Position numbers and translations under genes: made by a program. Shown one piece after another: positions 8,403 through 17,758 of a stretch of DNA of 50,887 nt. Within the stretch, counting starts at the first letter, position 1. Every line of letters begins with the position of its first letter. Under the pieces are notes generated by a model that was not told where the DNA came from, searched no databases, and saw nothing but the letters and a program-made list of their open reading frames with translations. Origin of the DNA: Vittaforma corneae ATCC 50505 (taxonomy: Eukaryota; Microsporidia; Nosematidae); the NCBI RefSeq assembly GCF_000231115.1, contig NW_006889838.1:1-50887 (forward strand), given 5' to 3'.

Positions 8403-10845
8403 CTAGAGATAATACAATGACTTCTGAATCTGCTTGTCGCAATTTCTCATAACTAAGATGCCGTCCTTGTTCTTTTCAAGATAGCACTTGCCCCTGGCTG
8501 CTGCAAGATCAGCATAGTAAATTGGAGGAACCACACTGACTGACTTGGTAGCCCTAGCGTACAAATGGCAAAGGTTGTAAATAAGCGCGTACATCTCAGA
8601 TCCTGTAAATTTAGAGTCGTTCCTAATGAGAACATACCTGACTGGGCGAGCTGTGCCCTGCAGTGCATGGTGGGAAACAAGATAGAAGTCAAATATTCCC
8701 GGCGACCCAATCTCGTCGACAATAGTGCCTGGAACAAGATTGTTTCCGTTGCCTGTCTGGAATCGAATGGAATGTCTTTTTTGAGCAATGATGAAGTTAA
8801 TTTCAGGCTTGTAGCTAGCATCCAAGTCCTTGCAGGCGTCCTCAATAGCCTCAATCTCACAGCTATAGACAGCATTAAACATAGAGTCTCCAACACCATC
8901 CCTGAAAACAAGTATTCTAGCTGGCTTGGTTGAGGTACTAGCATAGTGGCTCTTAAGCATGACCTTAATGTTGTCCTTAAGTGTTCTAACAATTTCTTGT
9001 CTTCTTTCTTGTTGTTCAATAATAGTCTTGTAGCCAATAAAGTTATAATCCATAGTGGCAACGACAGAAGCAATGGATGGACTTTCAAGATCTGCAGCAC
9101 CAGGGTGGCAAACATCAATACCTACCAGAATGGTAGGCTTGTCCTGAAGAATCTTTTTGTCAATAGCCCAATTTTTGCCACCTAGCTTGGCATTAATCTT
9201 CAGAAGAAGGTTAGAGACGAAGGACGGGTTATTAAGCTTGGGAATATTAGATGCAACCATGCATTGAGTATAAACACCCTGATATGTCTCTGCAATACGT
9301 TTAACCTCCTCGTATCTCTGGGAATTCTTGTCGGGTAGAACTACAAGATTGAATTTAGCCTTTGACGCATCAAAGAACTCGTTGATGTCCCTAACAACAA
9401 CTGATTGCGGCCTTGGACTGATATTAACGCCATATCTCGAGGCAAGACTAATAAAGGAGTCAATGGTGCTATCTCTGATAATGCTAGTAGAAGTAAAGGA
9501 AAAAATCTTCCATTCATCAATACGGCAACCATCAATTGCACGTGCACCAATCAAATTCCAACCTCCGTTATTCACGTTAACTTTTTTGCTATCAGAAAAT
9601 GTAATTTGGGGAGGTGGTAAAATTATTCCCTTACAGTTTAACATCTTGTTGTCAAAAGCCATACCAAACTGTGTTAAAATGCTGTTCTTCAGAACAGCAA
9701 GCTCCGCAGCCTTCTCCCTTATCATCTCAAATCTCTTCCCAGGCCTCTCAGCGGCTATTTTGATCATTTGGGCAGTCATACCCTCATCAAGCTTTTGAGT
9801 ATACTTCTGGGATGGGCAAATCTTCAGTATTTCAAGTGGAAGGTAGATAAGCAAGGTTCTCTTCTTGATCACAGCAAGGGGCAGGTGGGGGTACCTCAAA
9901 GGCTTGTACGTCTTGGCGAAGTATTCTGCAACTGTCCATGTCTTACCATCAGCTTCAAATTCAACTGAAGAAGCAGGCTGAACTAGAAGTCCTGATACCT
10001 TGAAAGAAAAATTCCTCTCACGATGAGTGGTTACAACCTGTAAGTTTTTAATCAGTCTTTCAAAGTCGTAGTAAAAGCTGGCGCCCATATCATCTCTTAG
10101 TGGGTCTAAAACATGCCTACGTTCCCTTTTGTCTCGGCTCCTGGCAAGATCTACAAACAGATCAATCAAAGGTATGGCTCTATAAAACACACCAAAAGTA
10201 GCGTCAATATTAAGATAAACACCGCCCCTGCTCAGTCTAATGGAAGAAGAAAGACCAGGTATAATCTCAAGTCCACAGCCGAGATCAAAAGGCCTCGATC
10301 CAAGATAGAACATTTTCGTCTTATCCACACAATGGTTAATTTTTTGGTAGAATCGTGAGATAATTTCCATACACTGTAGAGCGGCTGCAACATCACCAGA
10401 CATATCACCAGTATCATAGGTATGTTTGTACTCAATCTTGCACAGTAATTCTTCCTCCCTCATAGGTATCCTGAATGTTACATCAGCAAACTTCTTAGTA
10501 GAAACAAGAAGATTGCCACCATCAAAGGCGTAAGGTTCCTTGAAGTTGTTAGACTCAGCCATTTGCAAGAACTTAGAGAAGATATTTTTCTTCAGTATCT
10601 CTGGAGTAAAGGTAACAGCATAGTGATGGAGAACCAGGCTCTTTCCTGTATACTTGAAAAGATTAACTGAGACTTGGCAAGATGTAGGCTCCGTGATTGT
10701 CGAAACAGATGGTCTAGCTGGATGATCGCCATAATCACCTCTATATCTATTGCCATAATCGTCTTTTCGATCCAGCATAACCTCCTTTAGGCCTGTCGTC
10801 TCTTGGTCTCTCGTCTCTACGAGGGCCAATGTATGCAGCTGTCAT
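8403..10845 (-). CDS. AGO: Argonaute (slicer-competent); N-terminus probably frameshifted
   Basis: About 813 aa if read from the ATG at 10845. The long open frame begins only downstream of a T4 run at 10764-10767, where one extra base appears to split an Arg/Gly-rich N-terminal tail from the body. The body alone could start at ATG 10778. Order: N domain, PAZ (~305-375), MID and PIWI. The MID 5'-phosphate pocket residues are present (YEEVKR Y511/K515, TQC Q527, LLLKINAKLGG K549/K553). The PIWI tetrad is intact: D577 (GIDVCHP), E617 (RRQEIV), D649 (FRDGVGD), H725 (SHHALQGT). The protein ends in YYL, as eukaryotic AGOs end in aromatic-aromatic-small. It should bind small RNA and cleave targets. 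CCC precedes ATG 10845 (plus GGG 10851-10853), supporting the extended start. Confidence 0.9.
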
Positions 10846-10850
10846 AGGAA

Positions 10851-10853
10851 GGG
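10851..10853 (-). promoter_or_regulatory. CCC start-codon signal for Argonaute
   Basis: The plus strand GGG is CCC on the coding strand, five bases before the ATG at 10845 (GCCCTTCCTATG). It supports translation from 10845 even though that frame is broken 80 bases downstream. Confidence 0.5.
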
Positions 10854-11214
10854 CTAGAGATAATATTTTGAGGAGAGGGATGTGTCTTCAGAGTTTCACA
10901 TGGAGGTCTGAAGTTTCAGGAAAAAGAAACATAGAACATGTTTTGTTTGTTTTTCTTCTTGTATCTAATGAACAGCCAACTATACCCCAATAACTGGCCA
11001 AAAGCCAGTGACCAGTTAGATTTGGGATTTAAAAGTTTTTATTCAGTACTAAAAAAGTTGGGGCTTGCTTCTCAAATAGTGACAAAAACCTTATTTTGGA
11101 TCACGGCCTTACATTTGACCCCGCAACAGTTTGCAAGTAATATGTAACCGCTGAAAGCCCCATGCACAAGATTAGATTAAACAAATACAGTCAAAAGCCT
11201 CAACTGCATACTGG

Positions 11215-11379
11215 ATGTATATTGAAATTGGCCAACTTGAACTGGTGTATGCAAAAAACCTCATGGATCTTCCAATTAGCACATATTTCCATGCGGCAAG
11301 CTATAGAACTAGGGCTGCTTATCTAAGGAAAAAATGTGGTGCTATCTGTGAAGACAGGTGTCTATTCAAGAAAGACTAA
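11215..11379 (+). CDS. Possible 54-aa Cys-containing small protein
   Basis: Weakly supported. It encodes a Tyr-rich N-terminus (MYIEIGQLELVYAKN) and a basic C-terminus with three Cys in a C-x3-C-x3-C arrangement. The frame is open for a further 13 codons upstream without an ATG. No C-rich start signal is apparent. It could be the last piece of a decayed gene. Confidence 0.25.
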   Translation: MYIEIGQLELVYAKNLMDLPISTYFHAASYRTRAAYLRKKCGAICEDRCLFKKD

Positions 11380-11413
11380 CTCACACAAGTTAATTTCACA
11401 ATTTGAAATTTAA

Positions 11414-12022
11414 TTAATAGGGATGAGTTACTCGGTTATACAGTCCCCTCAAAAACCCCGTTTCTTCTGGTCTTACAACTCCGTCCTCAGCCTTTTCCAC
11501 ATCAATCTTTGGCTCATTGATGTATGCCGGTACATCAGAACTAGGATTTGGATCATAATATGCCACTATTTTCTTTCTTACCTGGCCATCAATCCTATCG
11601 GACTTGAAGAACGATACTAAATTCTGTCTGTCTTGGCAGTCTATCAGGCCTAGCGTTGCATTAGATTCTAATCTTATCCCAGGCATATTTCCCAGACATA
11701 AATCTTTGTGCTGAAAGATAAAGGAGCCGCCTGGAGTTAAATCAAGTTTGAAGAACTGATCACGATCCCTTCTATTAACCTTTCCAAAGTCAATATTCTT
11801 TGAACGTTTGTTAACTTTAAGAGCTGTTGTTCCAAGGCTCAGGACCACAGAGACTGTGTCAAGCTCGGTCTCCTGCAGACTTATATCTAGTGCCTCCTCA
11901 GGATATGGCGTCATAAACAGTCCCCTATCGGATTTTGCTAGAAATCTTTTACTTCTACTGTCCCTGAATATCACTGCACAAACCGTTCCCAATACAGCAA
12001 GCAACATATAGCAAGCATGCAT
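11414..12022 (-). CDS. Secreted beta-trefoil-like (ricin-B-type) protein, paralogue 1
   Basis: 202 aa from the ATG at 12022; the frame is open upstream only through a TTG. Residues 1-17 are a signal peptide (MHACYMLLAVLGTVCAVIF). The mature part has a repeat-like beta pattern: KRFLAKSDRGL...EALDISL, then FKLDLTPGGSFIFQHKDLCL followed by GNMPG and LIDC. This CLGxxxG...DC...F pattern is shared with the gene at 12827 and resembles one lobe of a ricin-B-type beta-trefoil. Microsporidia secrete such proteins into spore wall, polar tube or host. The C-terminal ~50 residues are polar. The fold call is inference from pattern only. It could act as a lectin or as a structural coat protein. Confidence 0.65.
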   Translation of the reverse strand: MHACYMLLAVLGTVCAVIFRDSRSKRFLAKSDRGLFMTPYPEEALDISLQETELDTVSVVLSLGTTALKVNKRSKNIDFGKVNRRDRDQFFKLDLTPGGSFIFQHKDLCLGNMPGIRLESNATLGLIDCQDRQNLVSFFKSDRIDGQVRKKIVAYYDPNPSSDVPAYINEPKIDVEKAEDGVVRPEETGFLRGLYNRVTHPY

Positions 12023-12236
12023 TATTCTGAATAAATTGAAAGTTTTACTCTGAACCTTGGTTTCATATATCAAAATAAATCATGTTGTAAAGATGATAGC
12101 AAAAACAGCTGTTCTATGGAATAGCCATTATAACATTTGATGTTGAACGAAGTTGCCGTGTGACACTTGATACATAAGGTGTTGTATGTCATAACATTTT
12201 GCCTTAAATTAAATGTCCTCATATTCGACAAAACCA

Positions 12237-12584
12237 ATGAAAATGCTGTTATATCATCTAGCTATGGCTGTATCACTTGGTTTAAATACCATCCCACAAA
12301 GCCAAAAGGCTGGAGGAGATCTTGGATCACTTGTTCGCTTAGAAGTAATTGCGAAGCATCCTGGAATGAAAGAGGAGAATCCTAACTACGTTAAAATAAG
12401 AAGACAGATTGAAATTGATCAGCTTGGCGTGGAGCCAGCACCAGAAAAACTTGAGGACACTAAGAATGAACCGGAGTCAAAAGATTTTATGCACGAGCTT
12501 TTGAGCGGTGAGGAGACATTTTTAGACAGAATCAGAGCAAGAATAGTTAGAAATAAGGAAAGGATAGTACAATCGTACAGATAG
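12237..12584 (+). CDS. Small secreted protein of unknown function
   Basis: 115 aa from the ATG at 12237. An ATG eight codons upstream (12213) is possible, but 12237 gives a better signal peptide (MKMLLYHLAMAVSLGLNTIP). The mature region is charged and helical, with a Glu/Pro segment (EPAPEKLEDTKNEPESKDF) and a basic amphipathic C-terminus (FLDRIRARIVRNKERIVQS). No cysteines in the mature part. It lies divergently from one beta-trefoil-like gene and 242 bp before the other, so it belongs to the same secreted block. Confidence 0.6.
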   Translation: MKMLLYHLAMAVSLGLNTIPQSQKAGGDLGSLVRLEVIAKHPGMKEENPNYVKIRRQIEIDQLGVEPAPEKLEDTKNEPESKDFMHELLSGEETFLDRIRARIVRNKERIVQSYR

Positions 12585-12826
12585 CCATGGCTTAAGCGTG
12601 CCAGAATATAGCTATAAACATGCAACCGATCTATTTATCGCAACTGAATATAGTGTCATGTTTGACAGAACACACCAATAGTAAATAATATTCAATAATT
12701 ATGCACGTGTAGTATATTTTAGCAATTAAATGCTAATCGTCCAATTTAGACTTGGTTTCATCCTCAAACACCATTTCTGACATTCTGTTTCATCCATATA
12801 TATCTTCGGTTTTTACTCAAAGTCCA

Positions 12827-13774
12827 ATGATCTTTCACCTAAACATCCTAAATTGTACATTAATACCTTACAATGTAATGATGGTACTATTTATAGGTCT
12901 AACATCCTGTTTAGGTAGGGTTAAGCTAAAACTAGTGGATGATGACAAGTTCCTAGGCGCTGTCAAGGACAAGCTCCAGCTAGTTGATTACAAAGAGGCT
13001 CTTTCCATCAAGCTCAATCCTATGCAGGATATTTCAGAAAAGAATTTAGAGGCCAAGGACGGAAAGGCACTTACAGAATCGGGATTTTGGTTCTTCCCAA
13101 AGAGCTATTCGATGAAGAGTAACAGCAAGAGTGGGAAACAATCATTTAGAATAGTTTATTATGCTCCGAATGAGTATCTTCTAATGAGGGGAGATAGCTG
13201 TCTGGGGTTTGTAGAAGGAAATAAATTCAAGAAGGTGGACTGTACCCTTGAAAAAGCCGCCAGGTTTAGAATATGTTATAATAAACTGTGTGAGAGTTAT
13301 CTTGACATTAAGAATGATTTGGAGTGTATCAAGATGTTCCTAGGAATAGGAGGGAGAAGATATGAGGATGACTCTAACTCAGAGGAGGGAAAGAGTGCCA
13401 AAGACAAGAAGAAAAAAGATAGGAGCAAAAGAGATGAAGATTCAGATGACATAGCTGACTGTAAGGATTATATCCAGAGAGATAGACACAATAAGGGCAG
13501 GCATACAAGCAATAGATATCCCTACTATCCAGATGGCAAATACCCTGGTGGGGGCGATCCATATAAAAGACCATTTTCGCCCTGGAGTGGATACGGCGAC
13601 AATGACAGATTTGGAAATGGTGGATGCAAAGAGTATAATTACGGATTTCCAGGCTCTGGGCCAGGACATGACAACAGTGCGACATTAAGACCTGAGGATG
13701 GAGAAGATATTAGTGGTTTGTCTGGGGTGCTGGACGGCAGTCATCTATGGGGAGATAGACCTTATTACTGTTAG
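12827..13774 (+). CDS. Secreted beta-trefoil-like protein with charged and Gly/Pro/Tyr-rich tail, paralogue 2
   Basis: 315 aa from ATG 12827; ATG 12878 is an alternative that leaves a very short signal peptide (MMVLFIGLTSCLG). The region to ~residue 165 repeats the pattern of the 11414 gene: DKFLGAVKDKLQL...EALSIKL, then FRIVYYAPNEYLLMRGDSCL followed by GFVEGNKFKKVDC and FRIC. It then has an acidic/basic low-complexity stretch (residues ~190-225, KDKKKKDRSKRDEDSDD) and a Gly/Pro/Tyr-rich tail with many YPxG-like words, ending RPYYC. The tail composition resembles structural wall or tube proteins. Export is well supported. The lectin-like domain is inference. Confidence 0.68.
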   Translation: MIFHLNILNCTLIPYNVMMVLFIGLTSCLGRVKLKLVDDDKFLGAVKDKLQLVDYKEALSIKLNPMQDISEKNLEAKDGKALTESGFWFFPKSYSMKSNSKSGKQSFRIVYYAPNEYLLMRGDSCLGFVEGNKFKKVDCTLEKAARFRICYNKLCESYLDIKNDLECIKMFLGIGGRRYEDDSNSEEGKSAKDKKKKDRSKRDEDSDDIADCKDYIQRDRHNKGRHTSNRYPYYPDGKYPGGGDPYKRPFSPWSGYGDNDRFGNGGCKEYNYGFPGSGPGHDNSATLRPEDGEDISGLSGVLDGSHLWGDRPYYC

Positions 13775-13911
13775 TACTAAGTAAATATAAAGTAGACTTA
13801 CTTAATGTTTTGAGTAGCTTTACTTTCAGTAAAATATCACCCTGACCTGTCTTTAGTCCTGAAGTAAAATAAACACAGTGTGATAGCTTTCGTATTAGCA
13901 AATGTTTCGTT

Positions 13912-14844
13912 TTAATTAAATATGCTCAGCACGTTCTTCATCTCTACAAAATTGGAGCTTCCACTTCCTAAATACAATGTCTTTTTTCTGCCGATCACTG
14001 CGCCCTTTCTATTCTTGTACTCTAAAAGACTATTTATAGGAACAATAAACTCATTTACATACTTCCTCAATTCAGAAAACAATCTGTTTGTATTGCTGTG
14101 GCTAAAAAATACGGGGGCTTTCTCTGTAGTCTCTGCATAAATAAAGTTGCTCAAAGTTCCGTAAAAATCTTCACAAATTTCTATCTTTGATATTTTCTTC
14201 ACTTTGATTTCTGCCTCCTTTGAATTCACTGACATCCTCAGCCTATTATCCTCGTACTTGACCTGAATATCAATCTCTATGTTAACACTAGTCAGATCTC
14301 TGCCATCCATTCCCCCACTAAGATTTTCTAATCTCTCGTCAATATTGTCCAGTCTCTTGTTGTTGATGTTTAACTCCTTGCTGACATACTCCTTGTCCTC
14401 TTCAAGCGCTTTATAGTCATGCTTTACCCTATCACCTGTCTCGTTCTGCCTCTTTGTTATCTCCCAAACCGCACTAACCGTCAGTTCCATCTCGCCTTTT
14501 TTTAGTTTAATATCACCTGAGTCAATGACCAGCTCAGTGGAACTTAGGGGGCCATTCTCCAATCTTAACAATGTCATATCCTTTAGATAATCCATGAACA
14601 AAATCATCCTGACTCCCAGCACGAATTTTGAGTGTATTTTAGAAACCGTCAACAAACTTTTATTGAAGTACAGCCCGGGAAGCAATGTCTTTTGGCTGGC
14701 ATTGGTCAGCTTGCATAGAATGGCCAAGGACATTGGACTGTTGTCCAAACCTAACTGATTTTCCAATGAGTCCTCTTTGCTTGTAACCAAGCCAGTCTTG
14801 AGAAGCAGTCTAGATACTTTATAATAGAACATAGTGTATTCCAT
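13912..14844 (-). CDS. Unknown 310-aa protein, possibly the C-terminal half of the 14819 gene
   Basis: Not recognised. Residues 135-185 are charged and coiled-coil-like (RVKHDYKALEEDKEYVSKEL, then RLDNIDERLENLSGG). The rest is mixed alpha/beta without TM spans. Its ATG lies inside the 3' end of the 14819-16519 ORF (26-bp overlap) and has no C-rich start signal. Its frame is open upstream of that ATG. The two frames differ by +1 next to a T4 run at 14857-14860, the same kind of discrepancy as in HisRS and other genes here, so both ORFs may be one ~868-aa gene. Confidence 0.6.
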   Translation of the reverse strand: MEYTMFYYKVSRLLLKTGLVTSKEDSLENQLGLDNSPMSLAILCKLTNASQKTLLPGLYFNKSLLTVSKIHSKFVLGVRMILFMDYLKDMTLLRLENGPLSSTELVIDSGDIKLKKGEMELTVSAVWEITKRQNETGDRVKHDYKALEEDKEYVSKELNINNKRLDNIDERLENLSGGMDGRDLTSVNIEIDIQVKYEDNRLRMSVNSKEAEIKVKKISKIEICEDFYGTLSNFIYAETTEKAPVFFSHSNTNRLFSELRKYVNEFIVPINSLLEYKNRKGAVIGRKKTLYLGSGSSNFVEMKNVLSIFN

Positions 14845-16519
14845 TCTTCTTAGTTCTTTTAGTATTATTTCCAGTCAATCCATCTTTTAGTCCATTATCA
14901 TGTGCCTTTAGCTTGTTAATAAACATTTTAAAAATTTTGTAGCTTTTAATTCTGAACACTAGCTTGAGAGATATTTCAGGATGATCCCAGGACACTGTCT
15001 TCTTGAGAAAGGGAGCTATGGAGTCCAATGCTAGCTGTTGATTGCTTGCTAAGTCGAGGATATAGTTGATTCTATGGATTACCTCAATCTTCCAGTTATT
15101 GAATCTTAAGGAGCCATTATGAATATTTTTGGCATTTCCATCACTATGGTAATGCTCTTTGATTGATAGTAGCTTGTCTAGAGGTAGCTCCATTTTGCGA
15201 TCTATTATTGTCTTTGTTATTTTTTTAAATGCTTGGAACGTTTCTACTCTGAATCTTTCACTGGCAATCACTCTGCTTAGAACATCATCTGGCACTTCCT
15301 CAAAGTATTCTATGCATAAATTCATGCATTTCATAAAATTGAAGTCCATCCTTGTGCAAATTTTAAAAAAGCATTTTAAAGGCACCTGCGTTTGAATAAT
15401 GAATTGCTTTGTAAGGTTTTCATCGGCCACTCTCAGCAAAATCTTTTCGGTGTAAAAAACACTACCGGTATTATTGCTGTGGCTGTTGGCCAGCAGACTG
15501 TTGAATTTAAAATAGCTTTTGTTCTTCAAAATAAAGTCTAATCTTTCATATAATAATTTGTGGGACTTCTTGACAGTTATCACCGAAATCAAAGAGCGAA
15601 TATCATTTAAATACAGCATTTCTATTTCAAAGAAAGACTCACAGTTTAAACCAAATAAGACCCCTTTGAAAGTATATTTACAGTACTTGGCCCAGCCTAT
15701 TGCCACTTTACCTCTTTGGGTCTGGACTTCTCCTTGGCTGTGGTAACAAACTTGTGGATAATTACTACTTTTGGCATTAATTTTGGATATATCATCAATT
15801 ATACTGTGCATATTCCCTTTGCATTGAGTGCTAATTCCATTGCAGCCATCTTCTTTGTTTATTTTGCAGTTAGCATGCTCTACTTTAACACCATCTCTCA
15901 GTTTTATAGACTTGTCTTTGCACCTCGTACTAGCACTGCAGTGTATTGTATTGCTACCAACTTCCACAGTCTTGATTCTCTCCTTCAAGATATAGTCTAG
16001 TATGTAATACACCTCATATTCCCCCTCGTACAGCTCACTTATGCTGAGGCAAGCGATATAGGCCAGTATGCTTAATTTGGAGCAGTCTTGCCTTTCTGAA
16101 AGAACCGTCCTGGCCCTTTCGCAAATAAATCCCGACTTGTTGATTATTTTATCTTCATATTTTATCCATTTATCATCACTACAGCCATGGACAGCATCAC
16201 GACTACAAATAGTACTATTGTGTTTTTCGTATAATCCGTTTGAAATAGCCAATTGCTCAAATAATAGATCAAATCCAACCACCTTCAGATATACCTCAAA
16301 AAGAAGGATCAGCAGCTCATCTCCAAGTGTTCTTCCTTTAACATTCTTAATTAAATATGAATCAAGTAGATCAATGTCCCTCTCTTTAAATCTTTCTATA
16401 CACAATAGTTCATTTAGAATATTTTTTAGATCATTTTTGCTTTGTAGGACCTGTTCTAAGGTAAGCTCACTTCTTTTTGCTGGCTTTCTAAATTGAATAG
16501 TATAGTGGTCAGATTCCAT
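14819..16519 (-). CDS. Unknown 566-aa helical protein
   Basis: Not recognised. Predominantly helical and Leu/Ile/Lys-rich, with no signal peptide or TM span. The segment KWIKYEDKIINKSGFICERA followed by a long helical run suggests an alpha-solenoid. It has a Cys-rich polar insert around residues 190-245. The C-terminus degenerates into NNTKRTKKNG before the stop, close to the frame change described for the overlapping 13912 ORF. I considered THO-complex and nucleoporin solenoids but found no motif that decides. Confidence 0.65.
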   Translation of the reverse strand: MESDHYTIQFRKPAKRSELTLEQVLQSKNDLKNILNELLCIERFKERDIDLLDSYLIKNVKGRTLGDELLILLFEVYLKVVGFDLLFEQLAISNGLYEKHNSTICSRDAVHGCSDDKWIKYEDKIINKSGFICERARTVLSERQDCSKLSILAYIACLSISELYEGEYEVYYILDYILKERIKTVEVGSNTIHCSASTRCKDKSIKLRDGVKVEHANCKINKEDGCNGISTQCKGNMHSIIDDISKINAKSSNYPQVCYHSQGEVQTQRGKVAIGWAKYCKYTFKGVLFGLNCESFFEIEMLYLNDIRSLISVITVKKSHKLLYERLDFILKNKSYFKFNSLLANSHSNNTGSVFYTEKILLRVADENLTKQFIIQTQVPLKCFFKICTRMDFNFMKCMNLCIEYFEEVPDDVLSRVIASERFRVETFQAFKKITKTIIDRKMELPLDKLLSIKEHYHSDGNAKNIHNGSLRFNNWKIEVIHRINYILDLASNQQLALDSIAPFLKKTVSWDHPEISLKLVFRIKSYKIFKMFINKLKAHDNGLKDGLTGNNTKRTKKNGIHYVLL

Positions 16520-16660
16520 TTGTGTGTTTCTGCTTAGGTATTTGAAATATAAATTATGAAACAGTGTAGCACGTCAAGACAGTAGTAAGTCAAGCAAATG
16601 CCAATGCAATGGCCTATAACGGCTACGGTGATTTTATTTGTTTGTTGGGTTTTTGTCATG

Positions 16661-16663
16661 CCC
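16661..16663 (+). promoter_or_regulatory. CCC start-codon signal deciding the Csm1-like start
   Basis: CCC abuts the ATG at 16664 (CATGCCCATGGCA). It argues against the upstream in-frame ATG at 16598, which would add a spurious hydrophobic segment to a nuclear protein. Confidence 0.55.
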
Positions 16664-17179
16664 ATGGCACATAACAAGAAAAGAACACTGACCTTCCAAA
16701 CACCAAAGAAGAAGGCCATGACGCCCCTTAGAATCGCAAAGGAGACTGCCTCAACATCCAGCACACACTTTTCAGACACGGAAAGGGATAATCACATGCA
16801 GCCAGCTATCACTAGCACTTCAAACAATATTTCTACTTCTCTGGAAAATAAGCTCATCGAGGCGTATAGGGAAGAGAACTCCTTCTTAAGGAACCTAAAG
16901 AGCGATGTTCTTCTCTATACTAAACTCCTTGGAATAACAATTGACCAGGATGGATCTTTTATTAATTTTTCAATTCAAAGGACAAGCACGACAGGAAAGA
17001 AGAAGCTTGGTTTTACACTCGAGGAGGCAGAGCAGAATTACATCTTTACACTGAAAGAGTCCGAGAACTGCAATGTTCCAGAATACTTCTACGATGTTAT
17101 TGAGTTTGATAAGAAGGTGTTTCCACAGTTCTTTTACAAAGCTATGCAGGCCGTCTACGAGACAAGATCAAATGAGTAA
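16664..17179 (+). CDS. Kinetochore/monopolin Csm1/Pcs1-like (or Spc24-like) protein
   Basis: 171 aa from the CCC-preceded ATG. Residues 1-55 are basic and Ser/Thr-rich (KKRTLTFQTPKKKAMTPLR), with TP sites that look like CDK targets. Residues ~60-85 are a short coiled coil (LENKLIEAYREENSFLRNLK). The C-terminal ~90 residues form an RWD-like globular domain: LLYTKLLGITIDQDG, then GFTLEEAEQNYIFTL, then VPEYFYDVIEFDKKVFPQFF. This order (coiled coil, LTGxxI, FxL, LPEYL...I.F, FYxK) matches the Csm1/Pcs1 family. Spc24 shares the fold and is the main alternative. Expected role: crosslinking kinetochore or rDNA components, or the Ndc80 complex. Confidence 0.6.
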   Translation: MAHNKKRTLTFQTPKKKAMTPLRIAKETASTSSTHFSDTERDNHMQPAITSTSNNISTSLENKLIEAYREENSFLRNLKSDVLLYTKLLGITIDQDGSFINFSIQRTSTTGKKKLGFTLEEAEQNYIFTLKESENCNVPEYFYDVIEFDKKVFPQFFYKAMQAVYETRSNE

Positions 17180-17416
17180 TGCTTACACGTAAATTAAAAT
17201 AGATGAACGAATAAATAAAATTGGCTAGCTTGCTTGCGATGTCAAGCTAACACGGGAGGATGCTAGGTGCAGACAGAGACTCGTTCTTTGTCTTACGTTT
17301 TAGTTAAAGTGACTAAGTAAAGATCACACTGCCTTATATCCTGTTTTCCTTCGACATTTTCTGCATTGATATGAATATTCTAGGTTGGTTAAATTTCTAC
17401 AGTAAACTTGTGTCGG

Positions 17417-17740
17417 CTAATTTAAGGTTTTATTTTTGATTAACTTTGATATGAACTTTGTGTCATGTTGGTATTCCTCCCTTTTTAGAATTTTAAAGTC
17501 TCTTTTCGAAACCAAGGGAACGACTATTTCCTTGATAATCTCAATTTGAGTGCCATTTCCAAAGTCAATAGGATCGATGAAATAGACAATGTGCTGTGTA
17601 TTATTTCCTTCTAGTAAGCATTTTCTTACTGTCTCCGCACCTCCTTTGGCTGGGATTCTATCTGAGAATAAAGAGAATGCGAAATATCTAAAACTTGCAG
17701 CACTTTGTACGATCCTCTTTTTATCATCAAGGCTGTGCAT
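17417..17740 (-). CDS. Unknown 107-aa protein
   Basis: Not recognised. A compact alpha/beta composition with a hydrophobic core strand (IVYFIDPIDFGNGTQIEI) and a Lys-rich C-terminus (KLIKNKTLN). No TM span. The gene is flanked by a 237-bp AT-rich spacer on the right of the Csm1-like gene and faces the small ORF at 17759 divergently, 18 bp away. Confidence 0.5.
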   Translation of the reverse strand: MHSLDDKKRIVQSAASFRYFAFSLFSDRIPAKGGAETVRKCLLEGNNTQHIVYFIDPIDFGNGTQIEIIKEIVVPLVSKRDFKILKREEYQHDTKFISKLIKNKTLN

Positions 17741-17758
17741 TGGCTTTATTTATATTTT

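Larger units (their letters stand above)
10846..11413. other. Intergenic stretch with a possible short ORF
   Basis: 568 bp between Argonaute and a secreted-protein gene. A perfect 6-bp hairpin ACTGGC-CAAAA-GCCAGT lies at 10993-11009. A plus-strand frame open from 11176 to a TAA at 11379 encodes a 54-aa ORF from the ATG at 11215. That ORF is rich in Tyr/Arg/Cys (SYRTRAAYLRKKCGAICEDR near its end) and has protein-like composition, but no homology I recognise. Nothing else is supported. Confidence 0.35.

Noticed and set aside
9328..9798. 156-codon plus-strand ORF opposite Argonaute
   Set aside because: Antisense shadow of conserved MID/PAZ-region sequence.
16534..16779. 81-codon minus-strand hydrophobic ORF
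   Set aside because: Overlaps the start of the Csm1-like gene and its promoter; no independent support.
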